NCBI GenBank assembly: GCA_016929875.1
Contig: JAFGHZ010000044.1
Span: 1 to 12,092, forward strand
Source of the DNA: Dehalococcoidales bacterium
GTDB lineage: Bacteria > Chloroflexota > Dehalococcoidia > Dehalococcoidales > Fen-1064
Length of the DNA stretch: 12,092 bases
Reading direction: 5' to 3'
In this document: one piece after another, positions 6,939 through 12,092 of the stretch
How the letters are laid out: the number at the start of each line of letters is the position of its first letter
How positions within the stretch are numbered: position 1 is the first letter of the stretch
Program-made: the position numbers and the translations under genes
Notes under the pieces: model-generated
Seen by the model: the letters and a program-made list of their open reading frames with translations, nothing else
What the model was told of the DNA's origin: nothing
Database searches by the model: none

Positions 6939-8924
6939 GTGAGGAATTTATCGTCGAATCTGTTATCGGTGCAACAGTCAGTTTGTCAGAGTCCTTATGT
7001 TCAGCTCGAGGTGAAGGACAAAATGGCCGGCGTGAGACGGTTGAAATGGGCTCGACTTTATGAAGGCACTGAGTATGACTGTCATCACGGGCTATGTATT
7101 GCCGGCGACGGTTCTCTTATCAGAGTGCGGTTAACGATGCCTTCGGATGATGGTAAGCTCTACCGACAGAGGGTTGCTGAGCCCGGCTCCCAGTCCGACT
7201 TCAGTGTCTGGTCTTACACCGGTCAGAATAACTGTCTGGCAGTAGCGGTTGCGGCTTGTGGTGCGGAAGTCGCTGTCTTCTGGGTTAATAACAGCCGGGA
7301 ATTACGACGCATCAAAAGCAATGACTACGGGGCAAGCTGGTCCAGTCCCGAATTGCTTGATTATACACCTTCAATCGATGTCAGAGGAGTGACTGCCTCT
7401 TATAAGCCCAATGGCGATGCGGCAGTCTTTTTTATCGACCAGACGGCACTGTATGTCAAAGAATGCATAGGCGGTGTCTGGCAGGCAAAATCCGTCTGGG
7501 ACAAGAATACCGGCGAACTTTCTAGTGTTGCCGTAGTTTACGATTCCGACTGGAACTTGTTGGTAACAGGACAGGACCCTGACGGTAATTGCAAGCTCTG
7601 GTCGTTGATTTATGGCAACAGCGCTCCCGGCTCGTGGTCGGATATGAAAGAACTGGCTTCAGCCCCTGCCGGAGGCGAATTCGAGTATCGTGGCGTGTTT
7701 CTGTCTCACCCGGATGTTTACCGTGCTTTTTATGTCGAGAAGTTTCGCGGTACCCAGGATTACGAGCGTCCTTTCTGGACGTATTCCGTTCCTGAAACGG
7801 ATTTTATCGATAATCTCTGGCATGAACCTGTGCCTTTCGACTTCTCCTGTGAGTACGGTCTGGCAATAGCTCATTATGGGGACTATTGCTGGCTTTCGAC
7901 TGCCAATAGTGTCTGGCGGGCTGAACTATCCGCAACGGTTATTGACATCACCGCCGATGTGCTTTCGGTTAAATATGAATCTGTTCCTGATAGCGGGCGA
8001 CTTGTGGTCGAACTGAGAAATGATGACGGTCGATACCACTCCCCTGAAGAAATCGGCTTGAGTATAGGCAGTCAAATCGAATTCAGCCCCGGGTATGTTA
8101 CTTCGCAGGGTAAAGAAAGCAGTCCGGGGCCAGCCTTCTGGTTGGATGGTCGGGAGTATATCAGTGCTGGCGGTAAGAGCAGTCTTGCCCTCTATGGTAT
8201 CGACGGCTGGGGCCTGCTGGAGGACTGGCGGGCAAGGCATCAGTTCCGCTGGAATAAAGATGCCGAAGAAATGTCGGTCGGGCAGATTCTGGGATTTGTT
8301 CTCGCCCGGGCAGGCCTGAAATTAGAAGTGAAATCTAAATCATCGGTTATCGATAATTTTTATCCTGATTTCACAATCCATCCGGATGACAGGGGAATCT
8401 CCATTGTCGGCAGACTGCTGTCTTTCGTACCGGATTTATTATTTATCGAAGGAGTATTTGCCTGTCTGGTCCATCCTCAGTCATCCGATGAAGCGGTCTA
8501 TTCTTACGGACAGGCCCATTCCATACTGCAGGGCAGGTATCGTACCGGCGGATGGAAGACGAACCGGGTGTGTGTCGAAGGCCATAATGATGTAAGCGGC
8601 GAACCCGTTATTGTGGATTCTTTTACATGGGAAGAGATGGAGCATTTCTATAACAGGACACAGCGGATAGTCGATAGAAATATCGGTACGGTATCAGCCG
8701 GTCAGGCGAGAGGCGGGGCTTATCTGCGTAAGATGGATATCGACTCTTTTAGCGGGTCTATCACTGTTCCCGTGAATTGCGGGCAGCAGTTGTACGATGT
8801 CATCGATATTACCGACACTAAAGCAGGTTTGAGTGCTGCAGGAGGACGTGTAATGGGGATAACTCTAGATTACCGTCCCGACCGCGGGGAATATGAACAG
8901 AGACTTTTGCTCGGGGGTGTATGA
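6939..8924 (+). CDS. Beta-propeller/tail-hub-like structural protein (661 aa)
   Basis: The largest cassette product. After a short N-terminal region (1-48), residues about 49-330 contain roughly six blade-like repeats, each starting with a small-hydrophobic strand (GLCIAGDG, VAVAACGAE, GVTASYKPNGD, SVAVVYDSDW, GVFLSHPD, GLAIAHYGDY). One carries an Asp-box, SNDYGASW (127-134), as in sialidase-type propellers. From about 335 the pattern changes to DITADVLSVKYE, then LVVELRNDDGRYHSP (354-368). This is typical of tail-tip hub or baseplate proteins. The rest is long and beta-rich. No sialidase catalytic Arg triad or Tyr/Glu pair could be assigned, so binding rather than cleavage is likelier. GTG 6939 follows GGGGGTGA. 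Probably a receptor-binding or tail-tip protein; the blade count is read by eye. Confidence 0.65.
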   Translation: MRNLSSNLLSVQQSVCQSPYVQLEVKDKMAGVRRLKWARLYEGTEYDCHHGLCIAGDGSLIRVRLTMPSDDGKLYRQRVAEPGSQSDFSVWSYTGQNNCLAVAVAACGAEVAVFWVNNSRELRRIKSNDYGASWSSPELLDYTPSIDVRGVTASYKPNGDAAVFFIDQTALYVKECIGGVWQAKSVWDKNTGELSSVAVVYDSDWNLLVTGQDPDGNCKLWSLIYGNSAPGSWSDMKELASAPAGGEFEYRGVFLSHPDVYRAFYVEKFRGTQDYERPFWTYSVPETDFIDNLWHEPVPFDFSCEYGLAIAHYGDYCWLSTANSVWRAELSATVIDITADVLSVKYESVPDSGRLVVELRNDDGRYHSPEEIGLSIGSQIEFSPGYVTSQGKESSPGPAFWLDGREYISAGGKSSLALYGIDGWGLLEDWRARHQFRWNKDAEEMSVGQILGFVLARAGLKLEVKSKSSVIDNFYPDFTIHPDDRGISIVGRLLSFVPDLLFIEGVFACLVHPQSSDEAVYSYGQAHSILQGRYRTGGWKTNRVCVEGHNDVSGEPVIVDSFTWEEMEHFYNRTQRIVDRNIGTVSAGQARGGAYLRKMDIDSFSGSITVPVNCGQQLYDVIDITDTKAGLSAAGGRVMGITLDYRPDRGEYEQRLLLGGV

Positions 8925-8930
8925 ATTGCA

Positions 8931-9143
8931 ATGAACCTGAAGAAGGCAATCCTGAGAAATTTCAATGCGGAAAACTACCTCGCCACGATTGATATCGTGG
9001 GCAGCGGCAAGGTTTATCTTGAAGGGATCGCCGTTGCTCGTAACTTACCGGCGGATGAAATGATAGAGGGCAGAAGTCTGGTGGTAGTCTTTTTCGATGA
9101 GCACAATGCTAAAGAAGCAGTTATCGTGGCTGTTTATAGTTAG
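8931..9143 (+). CDS. Small beta-rich protein, last gene of the cassette (70 aa)
   Basis: Not recognised. The sequence alternates hydrophobic and polar residues in strands (ATIDIVGSGKVYLEGIAVA, SLVVVFFDE, EAVIVAVYS), suggesting a small barrel-like fold with no membrane segment or signal peptide. It starts 7 nt after the propeller/hub stop, with GGGGGTG about 12 nt upstream as the only ribosome binding candidate, and is probably translated along with that gene. A small partner or adaptor of the hub is a reasonable guess from position. Its TAG stop overlaps by 4 bp the stop of the convergent response-regulator gene, with no terminator between them. Confidence 0.65.
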   Translation: MNLKKAILRNFNAENYLATIDIVGSGKVYLEGIAVARNLPADEMIEGRSLVVVFFDEHNAKEAVIVAVYS

Positions 9144-9598
9144 TCGTGTGGTTCGGGGGTATCTTTCGGCTCGATGATATTGCCGGCGCTCTCGATTGTC
9201 AGGGTATCTGCTGCCTTCTGCTTAGCACTATCGGTGTGGCTGTGTCGCATGGCGGTTTCTACTCTGGCGACGAGTTCGATATTACTGAAAGGTTTGATAA
9301 TATAGTCGTCGGCGCCGAGCGCCAGCCCTCTGGCAATATCGGTGTCTTTCCCCTTGACGGTCAGCATGACGACAGGCACATTGGAAAAGCGTCGCACTTC
9401 TTCGAGCACCTGGAAACCGTCGATATCAGGCAGGTTTATGTCCAGAATCACTACATCCGGTTTACGGGTCTTTATCAGCTCTATTCCTTTTCTGCCCGTA
9501 TTGGCAGAGAGCAGGACGGAATCGTTCCAGCGTAGTTGCAGACAGATAGATACGACCTCGACAATCTCCGGGGAGTCGTCGACAACTACTATTTTCAC
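9140..9598 (-). CDS. Receiver-only response regulator, possibly a truncated OmpR-type protein (152 aa)
   Basis: Residues 1-118 form a complete CheY-like receiver: acidic pair Asp7/Asp8, phosphoacceptor Asp53 (ILDINLPDIDG), Thr80 (MLTVKG) and Lys102 (IIKPFS). It should therefore be phosphorylated by a partner histidine kinase, which is not in the window. The tail (119-152) has no winged helix. It includes DTLTIESAGNII, which looks like the first strands that open an OmpR/PhoB output domain, and then stops. Either this is a natural single-domain regulator or the DNA-binding half was lost. The stop codon overlaps the last cassette gene. GTG 9596-9598 follows AAAGGAG. It lies 52 bp after the membrane-protein gene and probably shares its promoter. 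Confidence 0.88.
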   Translation of the reverse strand: MKIVVVDDSPEIVEVVSICLQLRWNDSVLLSANTGRKGIELIKTRKPDVVILDINLPDIDGFQVLEEVRRFSNVPVVMLTVKGKDTDIARGLALGADDYIIKPFSNIELVARVETAMRHSHTDSAKQKAADTLTIESAGNIIEPKDTPEPHD

Positions 9599-9650
9599 CC
9601 TTTCTCCTTTATCTAGTGTTCAGGTGTTTTCGGGCTTGCAACCAGGCTGG

Positions 9651-9914
9651 CTAGCCTTTGACCAGTCGCTTGATACCTTGATAGGCAATGATAACCGCGG
9701 CGATTATTACGAGTATACCGAGTATAGCGAACGGGTCTTCCTTCAAACGGGCAAACTCATTTCCCAGTAGTGCCCATGCTCCCATGAAGCCGTCCCAGTT
9801 AATCTCCGGGCTTACCCACATACCGAGACCAAGTACAAAAAGAATAACGCCGGTCACGATGATGATAACAGCTTTTATCCGTCCGGCGACATTCGATTTA
9901 CTCTTTGAAGGCAT
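9651..9914 (-). CDS. Small two-pass membrane protein (87 aa)
   Basis: Not recognised by family. A basic N-terminus (MPSKSKSNVAGRIK) leads into a first membrane span at about 15-33 (VIIIVTGVILFVLGLGMW). A loop of roughly 27 residues contains WDGFMGAWALLGNEFARLKED. A second span at about 62-78 (FAILGILVIIAAVIIAY) is followed by a basic end (KRLVKG). The positive-inside rule places both ends in the cytoplasm with the loop outside. AGGAG lies about 11 nt before the ATG. It is the promoter-proximal gene ahead of the response regulator, so a sensory or envelope-stress role is possible but unsupported. Confidence 0.8.
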   Translation of the reverse strand: MPSKSKSNVAGRIKAVIIIVTGVILFVLGLGMWVSPEINWDGFMGAWALLGNEFARLKEDPFAILGILVIIAAVIIAYQGIKRLVKG

Positions 9915-9975
9915 CTAAATTGTGCTCCTGGTGGGAGATGCTCGAATTGCTGGCAAATTCGTTGCCTACGCTGGC

Positions 9976-10005
9976 ATTATAGTGCGCTGTCTATCAAACT
10001 GTCAA
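9976..10005 (-). promoter_or_regulatory. Promoter for the membrane protein and response regulator
   Basis: On the minus strand a perfect TTGACA (10000-10005) and a perfect TATAAT (9976-9981) are separated by 18 bp. This is one of the best sigma70-like promoters in the window. The start would be near 9969, leaving a leader of about 55 nt. The -35 box directly abuts the GATAC palindromes. Confidence 0.8.
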
Positions 10006-10030
10006 GATACTTTAGTATCGGATACGTATC
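10006..10030. promoter_or_regulatory. Paired GATAC/GTATC palindromes, candidate operator
   Basis: GATAC (10006-10010), 4-nt gap, GTATC (10015-10019), 1 nt, then the perfect palindrome GATACGTATC (10021-10030). Four half-sites lie in 25 bp, between the two divergent promoters and touching the minus-strand -35. The arrangement suits a dimeric regulator. Which protein would bind is unknown. Confidence 0.5.
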
Positions 10031-10060
10031 AAAATTTTTTAGTAATGACTTTACTATTTC

Positions 10061-10089
10061 TTGACACCGCTCACATGACGTCATACAAT
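10061..10089 (+). promoter_or_regulatory. rpsU-yqeY promoter with palindromic spacer
   Basis: TTGACA (10061-10066), a 17-bp spacer and TACAAT (10084-10089) give a near-consensus promoter, with a start near 10096. The perfect 10-bp palindrome ATGACGTCAT (10075-10084) fills the spacer end and overlaps the first base of the -10 box. It would block polymerase if bound by a repressor. Confidence 0.8.
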
Positions 10090-10142
10090 TAAAAAGTCTG
10101 CAGTCGCACAACTGTAATCGGGACCAAAAGGAGGTGGATTGC

Positions 10143-10337
10143 GTGACCAATGTGGTGGCGGGTGGTAACGAGAGCTTTGAGAGCTTGTTACGCCGGTTTA
10201 CCCGCAAGGTACAGCAGGATGGCATTCTGAGCGAAGTGCGTCATCGTGAGTACTTTGAGAAGAAAAGCATCAAACGTAAGCGCAAAGCAGCCGCGAAGCG
10301 ACGTAAGAGTACCAGAGTGCCTAAGAAGCGTCAATAA
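10143..10337 (+). CDS. rpsU: Small ribosomal subunit protein bS21 (64 aa)
   Basis: A 30S subunit protein that in E. coli sits near the anti-Shine-Dalgarno end of 16S rRNA and helps initiation. The core SFESLLRRFTRKVQQDGIL, then REYFEKKS and an Arg/Lys-rich tail (KRKRKAAAKRRKS), is characteristic. Length is within the usual 58-71 residues. GTG at 10143 is chosen because AAAGGAGGTG lies at ideal spacing upstream. The in-frame GTG at 10134 overlaps that Shine-Dalgarno itself and is rejected. It is followed 23 bp later by yqeY, the same rpsU-yqeY order known from Bacillus, and is driven by the strong promoter at 10061. Confidence 0.95.
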   Translation: MTNVVAGGNESFESLLRRFTRKVQQDGILSEVRHREYFEKKSIKRKRKAAAKRRKSTRVPKKRQ

Positions 10338-10360
10338 TTCTGAAACGGTAGTGAATTAAA

Positions 10361-10882
10361 GTGGATGCACCCTTAAAAGAAAAATTGAATAGCGACCTCA
10401 AAGAAGCTTTGAGAGGCGGCGACAAGGTCAAGCTCGGTACAGTACGCTTGGTTCTTGCCTCGGTAAGCAATGCCGAGATTGCGAAGCGGGCGAAACTTAC
10501 CGATGCCGATAAGGCCCTCGCGTCGGCGAGCGAGGCGGAAATTGCTAAAAAATCCCAGCTCGAAGACGGCGATATCCTCAGTGTTATTGCGAGAGAAATT
10601 AAACAGCGCAACGAGAGTATCGATGCCTATAAAAAGGGTAATCGGCCCGACCTCGTGGCTCAGGAAGAAGCCGAACTGGCTGTCCTGCAGAGTTATATGC
10701 CCAAACAGGTGAGCCGTGAGGAGATTGTCGTTGCGGCGAAGCGGATTATCGCGGAAGTCGGGGCAAAAGGCCCTAACGATAAAGGCAGGGTAATGCCTAA
10801 AATCATCGGTGAGTTGAAGGGCAAAGCCGACGGCAAGGAAATAAATGCCGTGGTCACCGAACTTCTCAATAATCCAGGCTAA
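10361..10882 (+). CDS. yqeY: GatB/YqeY domain protein (173 aa)
   Basis: Belongs to the YqeY family, related to the tRNA-binding tail of the GatB subunit of Asp-tRNA(Asn)/Glu-tRNA(Gln) amidotransferase. Its exact role is unsettled; tRNA binding is likely from homology. Landmarks are LKEKLNSDLKEALRGGDK at the start, then IAREIKQRNESIDAYKKGNR, EEAELAVLQSYMPKQ and GRVMPKIIGELKGKADGK. It exceeds the usual length of about 148 by some 25 residues. The surplus is an approximate tandem repeat: AEIAKRAKLTDAD (38-50) and AEIAKKSQLEDGD (59-71), offset by 21. Start is GTG 10361 with only a weak ribosome binding site. It probably shares the rpsU transcript and ends at the terminator 28 bp downstream. Confidence 0.92.
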   Translation: MDAPLKEKLNSDLKEALRGGDKVKLGTVRLVLASVSNAEIAKRAKLTDADKALASASEAEIAKKSQLEDGDILSVIAREIKQRNESIDAYKKGNRPDLVAQEEAELAVLQSYMPKQVSREEIVVAAKRIIAEVGAKGPNDKGRVMPKIIGELKGKADGKEINAVVTELLNNPG

Positions 10883-10909
10883 TATATTCTCTGGAGTTAA
10901 GTAATTTTT

Positions 10910-10945
10910 AAAGAGTCCCGATTTTATCGGGACTCTTTCTTTTAT
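10910..10945 (+). terminator. Intrinsic terminator of rpsU-yqeY
   Basis: AAAGAGTCCCGAT (10910-10922) pairs perfectly with 10926-10938 around TTT, giving a 13-bp stem followed by CTTTTATT. An A-rich left arm and T-rich right side could also serve the other strand, but the next gene is also on the plus strand. Confidence 0.9.
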
Positions 10946-10948
10946 TCT

Positions 10949-10977
10949 GTCATTGCGAGTGGGGCGTGGCAATCCCT
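10949..10977. repeat. GTCATTGCGAG-type dispersed repeat fragment
   Basis: GTCATTGCGAG, then GGGGCGTGGCAATCC, with ATTGC (10952-10956) and GCAAT (10969-10973) as short inverted ends. It resembles a short intergenic repeat of the form GTCATTGCGAGC...GCAATC that recurs in many bacterial genomes. Only one copy is present here, so the call rests on recognition. Confidence 0.4.
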
Positions 10978-10996
10978 GTGTCAATTTGGTCTTTTT

Positions 10997-11042
10997 TACT
11001 GGATTCCGTGTCGTAGCACGGAATGGCGTCTTAAATCCAGTA
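10997..11042. repeat. Short palindromic element (TTACTGGATTCC family), copy 2
   Basis: The inner stem is ATTCCGTG (11003-11010) with CACGGAAT (11017-11024) and a 6-nt loop. An alternative outer stem is TACTGGATT (10997-11005) with AATCCAGTA (11034-11042). T-runs follow or precede both outer arms. The left half matches the element at 135-165. Nested, competing inverted repeats of this kind suggest a tiny non-coding mobile-derived or structured repeat. Confidence 0.55.
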
Positions 11043-11047
11043 GTTTT

Positions 11048-11075
11048 TTGACTGCGTTTTCTGTTAATATAGGAT
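11048..11075 (+). promoter_or_regulatory. Tentative purL promoter
   Basis: TTGACT (11048-11053) and TAGGAT (11070-11075) with a 16-bp spacer would start transcription about 13 nt before the purL ATG. The very short leader agrees with the lack of a Shine-Dalgarno there. The -10 is poor, so this is a weak call. Confidence 0.3.
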
Positions 11076-11094
11076 TGTAAGCCCGAATAGTTCT

Positions 11095-12092
11095 ATGCAC
11101 AGAATTGAAATTCGTCTCAAAAATCACCTTCCTGATGCTGCGGGTCTCGGTCTGGTCAAAGATATCGCCGACCTCGGCATCAAATCGGTATCCAGCGCTT
11201 CTGTAACCGATATTTACTATCTGGATGCTAATTTAACTTCGACCCAGCTCGATCTCATTTGTCGTGAGCTTCTCGCCGACCCGGTCACTCAGGAATACCA
11301 GATCGATTCCCTCAGTGAGGAAACAAAAAGGCCGGGAAATCATGTCATCGAAGTTGCCTATAAAGCCGGTGTCGTCGACCCCGTGGAAGAAACGGTAATG
11401 ATAGGTTTGCACGACCTCAATATCAGCGGTGTCAAAGCCGTAAAAACCGCCAAACAGTACATCATCGAAGGCAAATTGACCCCAAAGCAATTGGAGACAA
11501 TCGGTACGAAGCTTCTGGTGAACCCTATCATTCAGCACGTTATCGAGTCGGGGCGGTTTACCTTTGCCCGTAACCCTCAGTACCGTTTCAAGCTGAACCA
11601 TTACAACATCCTGACTGCCGGTAAGACGAAGCTCGCAGAAATCCAGCGCCAGTTCGGGTTTTCGGATGTCGAGTTCAAGTCGATTATCGATTATTATCGC
11701 AAACAGGGCAGAAATCCGACCGATGTCGAAATGGAAACACTCTCGCAGACGTGGTCGGAACACTGCGTCCACAAGACCTTTAAAGCTAAGATTGCTTATG
11801 ACGGTAAAACAATCAATAACATTCTGAAAAGTACGATTTCCCGCGTCACCCGCGAGCTGGACAAACCCTGGTGTCTCTCCGTATTTCTGGATAATTCCGG
11901 TGTCATCGATTTCGACGGTAAGTGGGCGCTCTGTTTCAAGGTGGAGACCCATAACCATCCCTCGGCGGTGGAACCTTACGGCGGTGCGGCGACAGGTATC
12001 GGGGGCGTCATACGCGACCCGCTGGGGACGGGGCTCGGCGCCAAGCCGATTTTGAATACCGATGTCTTCTGCTTCGCTCCCCCCGATTTCCC
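11095..12092 (+). CDS. purL: Phosphoribosylformylglycinamidine synthase with N-terminal PurS-like repeats (5' part, 332 aa shown)
   Basis: Makes FGAM from FGAR, ATP and glutamine-derived ammonia, the fourth step of purine synthesis. Residues about 1-72 and 82-152 are two PurS-like modules, each a strand, helix, strand, strand, helix ending in DPVTQEYQID or NPIIQHVIE. Next comes a linker with RNPTDVEMETLSQTWSEHC, where the WSEHC motif is at 220-224. The ATP/metal motif is at 282-290 (KVETHNHPS), followed by EPYGGAATGIGGVIRD. In most Gram-positive and archaeal systems PurS is a separate small protein and works as a dimer. Here the pair is fused, as in the N-terminal domain of large proteobacterial PurL. 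ATG 11095 has no Shine-Dalgarno. The gene is open to the window end, so whether a PurQ-like glutaminase domain follows is not visible. Confidence 0.93.
   Translation, partial: MHRIEIRLKNHLPDAAGLGLVKDIADLGIKSVSSASVTDIYYLDANLTSTQLDLICRELLADPVTQEYQIDSLSEETKRPGNHVIEVAYKAGVVDPVEETVMIGLHDLNISGVKAVKTAKQYIIEGKLTPKQLETIGTKLLVNPIIQHVIESGRFTFARNPQYRFKLNHYNILTAGKTKLAEIQRQFGFSDVEFKSIIDYYRKQGRNPTDVEMETLSQTWSEHCVHKTFKAKIAYDGKTINNILKSTISRVTRELDKPWCLSVFLDNSGVIDFDGKWALCFKVETHNHPSAVEPYGGAATGIGGVIRDPLGTGLGAKPILNTDVFCFAPPDF

Noticed and set aside
6939..8924. Active secreted sialidase
   Set aside because: Only one Asp-box is clear, no catalytic residue set can be assigned, there is no signal peptide, and the second half is hub-like.
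10373..10984. Minus-strand 203-codon open frame opposite yqeY
   Set aside because: Antisense to a recognised YqeY protein, and its start lies in the repeat region beyond the terminator.
11233..11958. Minus-strand 241-codon open frame opposite purL
   Set aside because: The plus strand encodes clear PurL motifs (WSEHC, KVETHNHPS) in the same stretch.
1..12092. CRISPR array or insertion sequence
   Set aside because: No regularly spaced identical repeats and no transposase-like reading frame were found on either strand.

Overview
The window looks like a chromosomal segment of an anaerobic-type Chloroflexota, most likely in or near Dehalococcoidia. This is inferred from protein flavour only: a PurL with two PurS-like modules fused at its N-terminus, an rpsU-yqeY pair, and a Chloroflexi-like OmpR-type receiver. 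It is not proven. The sequence is moderately GC-rich, uses Shine-Dalgarno starts and has sigma70-like promoters.

Layout. Left (1-2700): a tRNA-Gln(CUG) gene with its own promoter, then the glycolytic genes eno and gap, all on the minus strand. Transcription runs eno then gap and ends at a hairpin near 174-206. Centre (about 2740-9143): a compact plus-strand cassette of virus-derived structural genes. Its own promoter is followed by a Cys-rich HTH protein, an SPP1 gp6-like portal, a coiled-coil scaffold-like protein, a major capsid protein, a strong hairpin, a head-tail adaptor-like protein, a small membrane protein, a 661-residue beta-propeller/tail-hub-like protein and a 70-residue protein. 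Right (9140-12092): a minus-strand pair (87-residue membrane protein, then a receiver-only response regulator) converges on the cassette and overlaps its last stop codon. From the same intergenic region rpsU and yqeY run on the plus strand, followed by an intrinsic terminator, short palindromic repeats and the 5' part of purL, which runs off the window.

The notable object is the central cassette. It has the parts needed to assemble a portal-bearing capsid shell, plus one large tail-tip or receptor-like protein. Within the window it has no large terminase, head protease, tail tube, tape measure, integrase, replication or recognisable lysis genes, and it sits between housekeeping genes. It could be a decayed prophage, a satellite that borrows packaging functions, or a domesticated particle (gene-transfer-agent-like or other). 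The sequence alone does not decide between these. Open reading frames with good ribosome binding sites throughout argue against simple decay.

Smaller points of interest are a possible loss of the DNA-binding domain of the response regulator at the cassette boundary, palindromes between and within the divergent promoters ahead of rpsU, an internal duplication in YqeY, and two related inverted-repeat elements at opposite ends of the window.
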